Notes under the pieces: model-generated
Told to the model about the DNA's origin: nothing
The model's input: only the letters and a program-made list of their open reading frames with translations
Database searches by the model: none
Source: Candidatus Kuenenia stuttgartensis
GTDB lineage: Bacteria > Planctomycetota > Planctomycetia > Pirellulales > UBA1268
Assembly: GCA_943332855.1 (NCBI GenBank)
Contig: CALQRA010000017.1
Location: 1 to 38,400 of the forward strand
Direction: 5' to 3'
DNA length: 38,400 nt
Part shown: positions 1 to 7,878 of the stretch, piece after piece
Numbering within the stretch: position 1 is the stretch's first letter
How the letters are laid out: every line of letters begins with the position of its first letter
Translations under genes and position numbers: made by a program

Positions 1-704
1 TCGATCGCCAAGCTCGCCCGGGCAGCGGTGTAGATGGCGTTGTCGCCGCGCTCTGGAGAGGAGCTGTGACAGGCCCGCCCCGCCACGCGGATCCGCCAGC
101 GCACCGCTCCCTTGTGCATGCCGACGACATCGAGGCTGGTCGGCTCGGCGACGATTCCCACCACCGGCCGGGCAGGCCCGACGAGATTCCGGGCCGGGCC
201 GTCGCCAGGACTCACCACCCCCGCGCCGCTCCAGAGCGAGGCGATCGCCCGGGCCCCGGAGAAGCCGAACTCCTCGTTGACCGTCGCCGTGAACAGGATC
301 GTGACGGGGCGGGGCTGCGGGGAGCCGATGAGCCGCTCGAGCCCGACGAGCATCGCCGCCATCCCCCCCTTCACGTCACACGCCCCCCGCCCCTGGAGCC
401 GGCCGTCGCGGACGAGCGGAAGGAACGGGTCGATCGTCATCCCGTCGACCGGCACGGTGTCCTGATGGGCATCCCAGAGGATGGTCGGGGCCCCGGGCAC
501 AGTTGCCTCGAGGCGGGCGAGAATGTTGTCGCGGCCGGGGGCGACAGGCTGTCGCGCCCAGGGGAGGCCGGCGGCGTCGAAGCGCTGCACGAGGTAGTCG
601 GTGATCCGGCCCTCGAGGTACTCCGGTCCCGAGACGTCTCGCCCCATCGGGTTGACGCTGGGGCGGCGGACGAGGTCGGCAAGCGTCGCCAAGGAATCTG
701 CCAT
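1..704 (-). CDS. M20-family metallopeptidase (ArgE/DapE/ACY1-like), 3' end missing
   Basis: Zinc-dependent amidohydrolase or peptidase of the M20 family; the exact substrate (acetylornithine, succinyl-diaminopimelate or a dipeptide) cannot be told. The first 234 residues are visible and the C-terminus lies beyond the left window edge. Family motifs are in order: DAHQDTVP with metal-ligand His80 and Asp82, GRGACDVKGG with bridging Asp110, and NEEFG with catalytic Glu144 and metal-ligand Glu145. A further likely ligand is Glu187 in AEPTS, and His213 opens the lid/dimerisation domain. The start is the ATG whose complement is at 702-704, giving MADSLATLAD. It is transcribed away from the gene at 877, so the 170-base gap between them must hold both promoters. 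The family assignment is firm, the specific enzyme is not. Confidence 0.9.
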   Translation of the reverse strand, partial: MADSLATLADLVRRPSVNPMGRDVSGPEYLEGRITDYLVQRFDAAGLPWARQPVAPGRDNILARLEATVPGAPTILWDAHQDTVPVDGMTIDPFLPLVRDGRLQGRGACDVKGGMAAMLVGLERLIGSPQPRPVTILFTATVNEEFGFSGARAIASLWSGAGVVSPGDGPARNLVGPARPVVGIVAEPTSLDVVGMHKGAVRWRIRVAGRACHSSSPERGDNAIYTAARASLAI

Positions 705-876
705 GCTCCTAGCGTACCAAACCCCGAATCGCCCCTGCCATGGGTCACCGCCGGCACAACCCGACCGTCGAGCGGACCGACAGGCCATGCTAGGATTAAA
801 GCCTAGGGATGACCCCCCCGGGCCCCGACCCAGCCGGTCCCATCCCCTCCCCTGCCCCGCCCGCGAGTTCAGTGCC

Positions 877-1857
877 ATGAGCAACCTCCGAATCTCGTCC
901 TGCTCCTTTTGGCTGCTCGTCAGCCTCGTGGTTGTCACGCTCGCCGTCGGCATCCCCCCGGCCGCCGCGCAGACGCCTGCCGCGCGGGCCCCTGCCGCAC
1001 AGGCGGCCGGCATCGAGGCCGTCCGGGCCGCGTCGCGGACCTACCAAGAAGCGCTCGCCCGTGGCGATGGCAAGGCCGTCGCGGGCCTGTGGACCGAGGA
1101 TGGCGACATCATCGACGACATGGGGGTGGTCTTCCGCGGCCGGGAGAGCGTTGCCGGCCTGGAGCCCGCCGCGGAGGGGCAGGCCCGCCCGTCGTTCGCC
1201 GTCGATGAGGTCTCGATCCGCCTCCTTGCCGATTCGGTAGCCATCGAGGATGGCACGGTCGTCGTCACCCCCCCCGGCGCAAGCGCCCCCCAGCACGGTC
1301 GTTTCTCCGCAACGTGGGTGAAGCAGGCTGACGGCTGGAAGGTGGCGAGCCTGCGGGAGTGGCGGACCGATCCGTCGGAGACGTCGGCCAGGCTCGCCGA
1401 CCTTGATTGGCTCGTCGGCGACTGGACCGTGACCGTCGACGGGCAACCGCAGGACGACGAAAACGCCCCACCCCCACCAATGGAGATGAGCGTCCGCTGG
1501 AATCAGACCGGGACCTACCTTCTCCGCGAGACGACGATCACCTCGCCGGACGGGAGCGAAGGATTGCAAGTCTCGCAGCGGATCGGCTGGGATCCGCTCT
1601 CCCGGCGCCTCCATTCCTGGTCGTTCAGCACCGATGGAAGCCATTCCGAGGCCGATTGGACGCTCGAGGAGGGGGTCTGGGTGTCGCGGACGACGACCGT
1701 CCACCCTGACGGGAGCCAGACCTCGACGATCAATCACTACCTCTACGACGGCCAGGACGAGTGCACGTTCCAGTCGTTGCCGACCCACGCCGGGGCCACG
1801 CATCAGGCCGCGGTGACCATGACCATGACCCGCAAGCCCGGGGAACCCTCCAAATGA
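877..1857 (+). CDS. Exported protein with NTF2-like (SnoaL/DUF4440-type) domain and a C-terminal lipocalin-like domain
   Basis: Predicted secreted protein of 326 residues. Residues 1-31 are a signal peptide (hydrophobic 11-26, cleavage likely after PAAA). Residues about 45-165 match the SgcJ/EcaC-type NTF2-like fold: AASRTYQEALARGD, then WTEDGDIID, and a final WKVASLREW strand. From about 175 a second domain opens with LDWLVGDWTV, a motif common at the start of DUF1579-like lipocalin-type domains. No catalytic residues can be named, so the function is unknown. The ATG at 877 is chosen because it gives an immediate signal peptide; the frame stays open upstream without one. The stop overlaps the start of the next gene by 4 bases (ATGA), so the two are probably translationally coupled. 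Confidence 0.8.
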   Translation: MSNLRISSCSFWLLVSLVVVTLAVGIPPAAAQTPAARAPAAQAAGIEAVRAASRTYQEALARGDGKAVAGLWTEDGDIIDDMGVVFRGRESVAGLEPAAEGQARPSFAVDEVSIRLLADSVAIEDGTVVVTPPGASAPQHGRFSATWVKQADGWKVASLREWRTDPSETSARLADLDWLVGDWTVTVDGQPQDDENAPPPPMEMSVRWNQTGTYLLRETTITSPDGSEGLQVSQRIGWDPLSRRLHSWSFSTDGSHSEADWTLEEGVWVSRTTTVHPDGSQTSTINHYLYDGQDECTFQSLPTHAGATHQAAVTMTMTRKPGEPSK

Positions 1858-2675
1858 CTCGCTCCGCCCCCCCCATGCCAATCACGCGCTTCAAGCCGTT
1901 GGTGGTTCCCTCCGTTCTGGCCCTCGCCGTCGCGGCGGGAGTCGTCGGTGCCATGGTTCGACCGCTCGTCGGCCAGGCGGCCGATCCGCCGGTGGCAGCG
2001 AACACCGAGCCCGACAACGCCCAGGACGACGCCCAGGAGGCGCTGGCCGCGAAGGCGGAAATCCTCCAGAGCACCCGCTGGCGCCGGGCGATCTTCGAAC
2101 TGGGGGAATGGCTTTCGGTTCAGAAGATCTACCCGCCCCGCGAAGTCCAGCGGATCAAGGCGGAGTTCAACAGGAAGGTGATGAAGATGTCACCCCAGGA
2201 GATCGAATACCTTCTCGACGACCTCGAGGCGAAGTTCAAGGTGATCGAGACCCCCGAGGCCCAGGAAGCCCGGGCCTGGATGGGGCAATACCTCTCGGCG
2301 ATGTCGGACCGGAAGCGGGCTGACGTTCTCAAGGATGTCCCGAATGTCGTCGACATGACCGCCGCCCAACTCTCCCAGGAGATCTTCAAGATCGAACAGA
2401 CCCGCCAGACCCTCAAGGATCGGCAGGTCGCCTTCGACGCCGGGAGACAGGTCCTCGCCGACGTCGCCGCGGCCAACCGCAAGGCAACCGCTGATGCCTC
2501 CCTCGCCGCCACCTCCAAGATGAACTCCAGCCCCTCCTACTCTCCGTATCGATCCGGGGGGAGCGGCGGCGGCGGCGGCAGCCCCCCCTTCGCCAATGCC
2601 CGGAGCGGCAGTGGCCTGGCGATCGGGGTCGGTACGTTCGGCGCCTACGTCGGCATGAGCCTCGGCAACTTCTGA
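1854..2675 (+). CDS. Hypothetical membrane-anchored or exported protein with Gly/Ser-rich tail
   Basis: I do not recognise this 273-residue protein. A hydrophobic segment at about residues 16-38 acts as a signal anchor or signal peptide. It is followed by an Ala/Asp-rich linker, a charged and probably alpha-helical middle (about 60-200, rich in Glu, Lys, Arg and Gln), then a Ser/Gly-rich stretch with six consecutive glycines near residue 240 and a short hydrophobic Gly-rich C-terminus. The start codon overlaps the preceding stop (ATGA), which suggests a two-gene unit with the NTF2-like protein. An intrinsic terminator at 2802-2826 follows, so the unit is probably separate from the nuo operon. 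Confidence 0.7.
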   Translation: MTRSAPPMPITRFKPLVVPSVLALAVAAGVVGAMVRPLVGQAADPPVAANTEPDNAQDDAQEALAAKAEILQSTRWRRAIFELGEWLSVQKIYPPREVQRIKAEFNRKVMKMSPQEIEYLLDDLEAKFKVIETPEAQEARAWMGQYLSAMSDRKRADVLKDVPNVVDMTAAQLSQEIFKIEQTRQTLKDRQVAFDAGRQVLADVAAANRKATADASLAATSKMNSSPSYSPYRSGGSGGGGGSPPFANARSGSGLAIGVGTFGAYVGMSLGNF

Positions 2676-2747
2676 CGAAACGCCTCCCCCTCCGACGTTC
2701 CAGCCGACGCTTAAGAACCCCACCTCGTCGCCGGCCGATCGGGACGG

Positions 2748-2753
2748 TATAAC
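2748..2753 (+). promoter_or_regulatory. Possible -10 element upstream of the nuo operon
   Basis: The hexamer TATAAC sits about 195 bases before nuoA. The sequence 17 bases further upstream (TCGTCG) is a poor -35 match. If used, transcription would start near 2760 and pass through the hairpin at 2802-2826, so that hairpin could act as an attenuator. This is a weak, motif-only call. Confidence 0.2.
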
Positions 2754-2801
2754 CTTCCCCATCGGTTCGACCCGTCCAACCGGGAAAAATGGCCGGAATT
2801 G

Positions 2802-2826
2802 GCCGGAGCAGCACTCCGGCTTTTTT
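2802..2826 (+). terminator. Intrinsic terminator between the 877-2675 unit and nuoA
   Basis: A perfect 7-bp stem (GCCGGAG / CTCCGGC) with a 5-base loop is followed directly by six T residues. It lies 126 bases past the stop of the upstream gene and 119 bases before nuoA. The first stem arm is preceded by a tandem copy of GGCCGGA (2791-2797 and 2801-2807), so an alternative pairing exists. Confidence 0.75.
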
Positions 2827-2833
2827 CACCGCC

Positions 2834-2859
2834 GACTTTGTGAAGGATTTCACGAAGTC
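2834..2859 (+). promoter_or_regulatory. Rex-like operator upstream of nuoA
   Basis: Inverted repeat with 11-base arms, GACTTTGTGAA and TTCACGAAGTC, around the spacer GGAT; 10 of 11 pairs match. Its core at 2838-2855, TTGTGAAGGATTTCACGA, fits the published consensus of the redox-sensing repressor Rex (TTGTGAA-N4-TTCACAA) with one mismatch. Rex binds DNA when NADH is low relative to NAD+, and nuo operons are known Rex targets in Streptomyces. The site is 85 bases before the nuoA ATG and downstream of the terminator. No rex gene is in this window, so the assignment rests on sequence and context. Confidence 0.55.
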
Positions 2860-2944
2860 GTCTGGCCGGCTCCCTGGCCTGGTCTGCTCCATTCCCCTCC
2901 AGATCGGGCACCGCCCCTGCCTTCCCTCACGGTTCAGGCCCCCC

Positions 2945-3343
2945 ATGGAAGCGATCCTTCCCGTTCTCCTGTTCGTCGCCATCGCCGCGGCGATGTCGGT
3001 CGGGCTGGTCGTGGGTTCGAGCCTCATCGGCCCCAACAAGCGGACCAACCGGGTCAAGGAGATGCCCTACGAGAGTGGCATGGATCCGGTGCACGACACG
3101 CGCCGCCGGTTCGACGTTCGCTTTCATCTCGTGGCGATCACCTTTCTCGTGTTCGACGTCGAACTCCTCTTCCTCTACCCCTGGGCGGTTGCCAGCCGGT
3201 CGGCGGCAGGGATCGACGCGGCGGTGTCGGACGGGCTCGTGTCGGGCCGCGGTCTGGTGTTCGCGGGAGCGATGGCGTTCATCGCCCTGGTAGTGGTCGG
3301 CTTCGCCTACGACTGGCGCAAGGGGGTGTTTCGGTGGCGTTAG
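2945..3343 (+). CDS. nuoA: NADH-quinone oxidoreductase subunit A
   Basis: Small membrane subunit of complex I at the junction of the membrane and peripheral arms, close to the quinone tunnel. The protein has 132 residues and three hydrophobic segments. The family motif FDVELLFLYPW is present with its conserved acidic residues, as is the loop sequence around EMPYESGMDPV. The ATG at 2945 begins directly at the first membrane helix (MEAILPVLLFVAIAAA); the frame is open further upstream, but that stretch crosses the terminator and operator and is not plausible coding sequence. It is the first gene of the operon. Its stop lies inside the start region of nuoB, a 10-base overlap. Confidence 0.95.
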   Translation: MEAILPVLLFVAIAAAMSVGLVVGSSLIGPNKRTNRVKEMPYESGMDPVHDTRRRFDVRFHLVAITFLVFDVELLFLYPWAVASRSAAGIDAAVSDGLVSGRGLVFAGAMAFIALVVVGFAYDWRKGVFRWR

Positions 3344-3927
3344 AACTCCCGGAAAACGTTGTTGTCAGCCGGCTTGACGAGCTCGCGAGCTGGTGCCGCA
3401 AGAACAGCCTCTGGCCGATGCCGTTCGCGACGGCATGCTGCGGCATCGAACTGATGGCGACCGGTGCCGCCAAGCACGATCTCGCCCGGTTCGGCGCCGA
3501 GGTGTTCCGCTTCAGCCCGCGGCAATGCGATCTCATGATCGTGGCCGGGCGGGTCGCCATGAAGATGCTTCCGGTCCTCCAACGGATCTGGCTGCAGATG
3601 CACGAGCCGAAGTGGTGCATCTCGATGGGGGCCTGTGCGAGCACCGGCGGCGTGTTCGACACCTATGCGGTGGTCCAGGGGATCGACCGCTTCATCCCGG
3701 TCGACATGTACGTCCCCGGCTGCCCGCCGCGCCCCGAACAGCTCATCCAGGCGATCATCGACCTCCAGGACAAGATCCAACGGGAGGGGACGATCACCGG
3801 CCGGGAGTTCGAGACGCGCGAGCGACAGTTTCGCAAGCGCGCCCTCGTCGAGGCGGTCGAGCCACTCTCGATCGATGCCGCCCGCAATCCGGTCATCCAA
3901 CGGGAGCTGCGATTCCCCCGTTCTTGA
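3334..3927 (+). CDS. nuoB: NADH-quinone oxidoreductase subunit B
   Basis: Peripheral subunit that carries cluster N2, the last Fe-S centre before quinone. The protein has 197 residues. The four N2 ligands are seen as the adjacent pair Cys35-Cys36, Cys101 (MGACAS) and Cys130 (PGCPPRPE), with the same spacing as in E. coli NuoB. The start is a GTG that overlaps the end of nuoA by 10 bases; this gives the expected distance from the N-terminus to the CC pair, and coupling to nuoA is likely. Confidence 0.95.
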   Translation: MALELPENVVVSRLDELASWCRKNSLWPMPFATACCGIELMATGAAKHDLARFGAEVFRFSPRQCDLMIVAGRVAMKMLPVLQRIWLQMHEPKWCISMGACASTGGVFDTYAVVQGIDRFIPVDMYVPGCPPRPEQLIQAIIDLQDKIQREGTITGREFETRERQFRKRALVEAVEPLSIDAARNPVIQRELRFPRS

Positions 3928-3989
3928 TGCTCTGGCCCCCCGAAACAGTGGCCCGAGAAGCCTGACCAAGCCACCCTGTCTACGAAACC

Positions 3990-4496
3990 ATGACGCCACC
4001 GTCCCCCACCGCCGACATCGTCCCAACGCTCATGGCCCGGTTTCCGGGGCTGGAGACCTCGGCTTACCGTGGCCAGACGCGGGTCGTGGTCGGAGAGCCG
4101 GTGTCGCTCGAGGTCCTCTCCTTCCTCGCCGCGGCTGGCTTCGACCTCCTCGTCGATGTCACCTGCGTCGACTACCTCGAATACCGCGGCGCCACGCAGC
4201 GCTACGGCCTGGTGTACCTCCTGGCCTCGACGGCCACGGCGCACCGGCTCACCGTGCGGGTGTTCGTCGACGACCCAAACCCCGCCGTCCGCAGTGTCGT
4301 CGGCCTGTGGCGCTCCGCCGACTGGCTGGAGCGCGAGGTGTGGGACATGTTCGGAATCGATTTCGTCGGGCACCCCGACCTCCGGCGCCTGATGATGCCG
4401 GAGCAGTTCACTGCCCACCCGCTGCGCAAGGATTACCCGCTTCAGGGGCGCGGTGAGCGTCACAACTTCCCCGTCCTCACCCGCGAGGACGGCTGA
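3990..4496 (+). CDS. nuoC: NADH-quinone oxidoreductase subunit C
   Basis: The 30-kDa-type peripheral subunit that packs against NuoD. The protein has 168 residues and is separate from NuoD, unlike the fused NuoCD of E. coli. The family signature is at residues 112-123 (WLEREVWDMFGI), followed by GHPDLRRLMMP and HPLRKDYP (143-150). The 62-base gap after nuoB is C-rich with no Shine-Dalgarno sequence. Confidence 0.95.
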   Translation: MTPPSPTADIVPTLMARFPGLETSAYRGQTRVVVGEPVSLEVLSFLAAAGFDLLVDVTCVDYLEYRGATQRYGLVYLLASTATAHRLTVRVFVDDPNPAVRSVVGLWRSADWLEREVWDMFGIDFVGHPDLRRLMMPEQFTAHPLRKDYPLQGRGERHNFPVLTREDG

Positions 4497-4566
4497 TCCT
4501 GCCGTTCGTTTCCCCGGCCTTATCCAGCTCCCCCACCCGTTCCTCCAGCCATTCCAGGCCGCCACC

Positions 4567-5796
4567 ATGTCGATCGCCCCCGATCACGACACCCGCGTCC
4601 GTCCGGCGGCCACCCGCGAGGAGGACTACCTCTGGACGCTCAACTTCGGCCCCCAGCACCCCGCCACACACACCACCCTGCGGCTCGTTTTGAAGCTCGA
4701 GGGGGAGCGGGTCGTCGATGCGATGCCGGAGATGGGCTATCTCCATTCGGGGTTCGAGAAGATCGGCGAACATCTCACGTTCAACCAGTACGTGACCGTC
4801 ACCGACCGGATGAACTACATCTCGCCGATGGCCAACAACGTCGCCTGGCACCATGCCGTGGAGACGCTCCTGGGGATCGATTTGACGCCGCGCTGCAAGG
4901 TGATCCGCACGATCGTCGCCGAACTCGCCCGGATCAGTGACCACCTCCTGAGCAATGGTGCGGTGGGGCTCGACACCGGCGCGTTCACCTTCTTTCTTTA
5001 CGGCTTCTACCAGCGAGAGGTGATCTACGACATCTTCGAGACGCTCTGCGGGGCCCGATTTACCAACAGCTACACGAGGGTCGGCGGGGTCTCCCACGAT
5101 TTCACGCCGCTGGTGATCGAGAAGATCCGCACCTTTCTCCGCACCTTCCCCAAGACGCTCAACGACATGGAACGGCTGCTGACCCGCAACCGGATCTTTG
5201 TCGACCGTACGAAGGGGGTCGGCGTGCTGACGAAGGAGGAGGCGATCAATGGCGGCGCTTCCGGCCCGGTGGCCCGGGCCAGCGGTGTCACCCGCGACCT
5301 GCGGAAGGACGAGCCCTATCTCGCCTATGCCGACTATGACTTCCAGGTGTGCTGCGCCGCCGCCGGCGATTGCTATGCCCGCTACCTTGTCCGCATGCAG
5401 GAGATGCGCGAGAGCCTGAAGATCCTCAATCAGGCGATCGAGAACATCCCCGCCGGCGAGGTGAACGTGGGCGTCGACCAGCGGGTCGGGCGGCCGTCGA
5501 AGGAGCAGGTCTATTCGACGATCGAGGGAACGATCTCCCACTTCGAGCTCTCGATGAGCAACCGCACGTTCGAGGTGCCGTACGAGGAGTCGTACGCCGC
5601 CATCGAGGCCCCCAACGGTGAGCTCGGCTTCTACATCGTCGGCGACGGGGACGACACCGCCTACCGGGCCCGCTGCCGGCCCCCGTCCGTGCTCCACTTT
5701 TCGCTCTTCCCCCAGTTGATTCGGGGCCACACGCTCTCCGACGTCGTCGCCGTCCTCGGCAGCCTCAACATCATCGCCGCCGAACTCGACCGCTGA
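4567..5796 (+). CDS. nuoD: NADH-quinone oxidoreductase subunit D
   Basis: The 49-kDa-type subunit that forms the quinone-binding pocket together with NuoB. The protein has 409 residues, a normal length. The beta1-beta2 loop NFGPQHPATH (His31, His35) and the Tyr84 region DRMNYISPM are present; in characterised homologues a His of this loop and this Tyr hold the quinone headgroup. Other conserved blocks are RISDHLLSNG and SYTRVGGVSHD, and the C-terminus ends with the typical IAAELDR. The ATG at 4567 is chosen over in-frame upstream starts because those overlap nuoC and add no family sequence. Confidence 0.95.
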   Translation: MSIAPDHDTRVRPAATREEDYLWTLNFGPQHPATHTTLRLVLKLEGERVVDAMPEMGYLHSGFEKIGEHLTFNQYVTVTDRMNYISPMANNVAWHHAVETLLGIDLTPRCKVIRTIVAELARISDHLLSNGAVGLDTGAFTFFLYGFYQREVIYDIFETLCGARFTNSYTRVGGVSHDFTPLVIEKIRTFLRTFPKTLNDMERLLTRNRIFVDRTKGVGVLTKEEAINGGASGPVARASGVTRDLRKDEPYLAYADYDFQVCCAAAGDCYARYLVRMQEMRESLKILNQAIENIPAGEVNVGVDQRVGRPSKEQVYSTIEGTISHFELSMSNRTFEVPYEESYAAIEAPNGELGFYIVGDGDDTAYRARCRPPSVLHFSLFPQLIRGHTLSDVVAVLGSLNIIAAELDR

Positions 5797-5855
5797 TCCG
5801 TCCCCGTCCAAGCGCCAAGCCAACCGTCCGACCAGCCCTCTCCCTACCCCGCCCT

Positions 5856-6362
5856 ATGATCACCACCCAGCGGATCCTGACGCCCGAGATGGTCGCGCAG
5901 ATCGAGGCCCTCGCGCCCCGTTACCCCAACCGCCGCGCGCTGACGCTGCCGGCCCTGCACATCGTCAACGACTGCCTGCGGTACGTGCCTTTCGAGGCTG
6001 TCGTCGAGGTGGCCCAACTCCTCGGCCTCGCCCCGGCCGAGGTCCAGGACACGCTCTCCTTTTATCAGTTTTTCCCGCAGGACAAGCCGTCGGGTCGGAC
6101 CCGGGCGTGGGTCTGCCGATCGGTGTCGTGCGCGCTGCGGGGGGGCGAGGAAATCCTCGACCACATCTGCCATGCCGCCGGCATCGATCCCTACGGCACA
6201 ACCACCGATGGTGCCCTCACCGTCGAGCCCGCCGAGTGCCTCGGGGCCTGTGACTTCGCCCCCTGCATGCTCGCCGGCAAGACCCTCCACAAGAACCTCA
6301 CCAAGGAGTCGGCCGAGGCGTTCGTCCGCGACGCCCGGTCGCCGGCTGGCATACCGTCCTGA
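5856..6362 (+). CDS. nuoE: NADH-quinone oxidoreductase subunit E (2Fe-2S)
   Basis: The 24-kDa-type thioredoxin-fold subunit of the NADH-oxidising arm; it holds 2Fe-2S cluster N1a next to the FMN of NuoF. The protein has 168 residues. The ligands are Cys87 and Cys92 (C-x4-C) and Cys128 and Cys132 (C-x3-C), with the standard 36-residue step between the pairs. The DTLSFYQFF helix-strand motif is conserved. The 59-base gap after nuoD is pyrimidine-rich and carries no Shine-Dalgarno sequence. Confidence 0.95.
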   Translation: MITTQRILTPEMVAQIEALAPRYPNRRALTLPALHIVNDCLRYVPFEAVVEVAQLLGLAPAEVQDTLSFYQFFPQDKPSGRTRAWVCRSVSCALRGGEEILDHICHAAGIDPYGTTTDGALTVEPAECLGACDFAPCMLAGKTLHKNLTKESAEAFVRDARSPAGIPS

Positions 6363-6411
6363 ATCGCTCCTCCGTCGATCCTCGTTCCCCGCATTCCACC
6401 CCAACGATCCC

Positions 6412-7767
6412 ATGACCACCTTCCAACCGGTTCTTCTCGAAGCCGTCGGCGTTGCCGGGAGCCACACGCTCGCGAGCTATCGCAGCCGTGGTGGCTACGC
6501 GCCGCTTGAGCGGATGCTCAAGGAGAAGCAGCCAGTGGACGTGATCGAACTGGTGAAGTCGTCGGGGCTGCGCGGCCGGGGGGGCGCCGGATTCCCGACC
6601 GGGCTCAAGTGGACGTTCCTCCCCAAGGATCATCCCGGGCCGATCTATCTGTGCATCAACGCCGACGAGAGCGAACCGGGAACGTTCAACAACCGGATCC
6701 TGATGGAGGACGACCCGCACCAGGTGATCGAGGGGATCATCCTCTCGGCCTACGCGACGCGGGCCACCACCGCCTACCTCTACCTGCGCTACGAATACCC
6801 ACAGTGCTGGGACCGCCTCCAGGGCGCCATCGACGAGGCCTATGCCGCCGGGCTCCTCGGGAAGAACATCCAGGGGAGCGGCTTCTCGCTCGATCTCTAC
6901 CTCCACCGCGGTGCGGCCGCCTACATCTGCGGTGAGGAGACGGGGCTCATCGAGAGCCTCGAGGGGAAGCGGGCCTGGCCGCGCATCAAGCCGCCGTTCC
7001 CGGCAATCGAAGGGCTGTTCCGCAAGCCGACGGTCGTCAACAACATCGAGACGATGGCCTGCGTCGCCCAGATCGCCCGCCGCGGGGTCGAATGGTTCCG
7101 CTCGATCGGTGTTCCCTCCGACCCGAACAACCCGCGTGATCCGGGGAGCTACGGGCCGAAGCTCTACTGCCTCTCCGGCCATGTCGAACGCCCCGGCTGT
7201 TACGAGGCCCCCCTCGGCATCACCGCCCGGCAACTCATCGACGGCCAGGGGGGCGGGGTGTGGAAGGGGCGGAAGGCGAAGGCGGTGATCCCCGGCGGGA
7301 TCTCGATGGGCCTGATGACGGAGGCCGAACTCGACACCCCGCTCGACTTCGCTGGCCCCGGCAAGGTCGGCTGCCTCGGCCTCGGCACCGCCGCGGTCGT
7401 CGTCATCGACGAAACAGTGAGCATCGTCGACTTCCTCCACAACTCCTGCCGGTTCTTCGCCCACGAGTCATGCGGTCAGTGCACCCCCTGCCGCGAGGGG
7501 ACGGCCTGGTCGCTGCGGATGCTTGAGCGAATCCGGGCTGGCAAGGGCCGGCTCAAGGATCTCGATCTCCTCGCCGAGATCGGCAACACGATGGGCATGA
7601 TGCCCGGGTCGACGATCTGCGGCCTCGCCGACGGTGCGGCCTGGCCGATCAAGAACGCCATCAAGAAGTTCCGCGGCGAGTTCGAGGACTACATCAAGCG
7701 GACGAATCCCTCCGGCTGGATGGTCACCGACCCCGTTCCTGCCCTCCCGATCGTCGGAGCCCACTGA
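6412..7767 (+). CDS. nuoF: NADH-quinone oxidoreductase subunit F (FMN, NADH site)
   Basis: The 51-kDa-type catalytic subunit that takes hydride from NADH onto FMN and passes electrons to cluster N3. The protein has 451 residues. The glycine-rich FMN/NADH loop is at residues 55-67 (GRGGAGFPTGLKW), and NADESEPGTF and GEETGLIES follow. N3 ligands are Cys354, Cys357 and Cys360 (ESCGQCTPC) and Cys403 (STICGLADG). The ATG at 6412 is chosen because the longer upstream frame overlaps nuoE and lacks family similarity. A palindromic element separates it from nuoG. Confidence 0.95.
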   Translation: MTTFQPVLLEAVGVAGSHTLASYRSRGGYAPLERMLKEKQPVDVIELVKSSGLRGRGGAGFPTGLKWTFLPKDHPGPIYLCINADESEPGTFNNRILMEDDPHQVIEGIILSAYATRATTAYLYLRYEYPQCWDRLQGAIDEAYAAGLLGKNIQGSGFSLDLYLHRGAAAYICGEETGLIESLEGKRAWPRIKPPFPAIEGLFRKPTVVNNIETMACVAQIARRGVEWFRSIGVPSDPNNPRDPGSYGPKLYCLSGHVERPGCYEAPLGITARQLIDGQGGGVWKGRKAKAVIPGGISMGLMTEAELDTPLDFAGPGKVGCLGLGTAAVVVIDETVSIVDFLHNSCRFFAHESCGQCTPCREGTAWSLRMLERIRAGKGRLKDLDLLAEIGNTMGMMPGSTICGLADGAAWPIKNAIKKFRGEFEDYIKRTNPSGWMVTDPVPALPIVGAH

Positions 7768-7769
7768 CC

Positions 7770-7851
7770 GGAAAAGGTGCCAGCCACCATTTTCACAAGC
7801 CACCTCCGCGTGCCGAATCGCCCCAGGAACATGGTGGCTGGCACCTTTTCC
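7770..7851. repeat. Perfect 21-bp inverted repeat between nuoF and nuoG
   Basis: The left arm (7770-7790) and right arm (7831-7851) are exact reverse complements, separated by 40 bases. A further short match (7792-7794 with 7827-7829) follows one mismatch. The inner motif is GGTGCCAGCCACC. It has the shape of a mobile palindromic element of REP/MITE type, or of a strong intercistronic mRNA hairpin within the operon. No second copy lies in this window, and no transposase is adjacent. There is no T-run, so full termination is not expected. Confidence 0.75.
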
Positions 7852-7878
7852 TGATCGCCCCTCCTGCCAACACGCCAC

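Noticed and set aside
66..806. Plus-strand open frame over the first gene
   Set aside because: The minus strand encodes a clear M20 peptidase with all catalytic motifs; the plus frame is its shadow.
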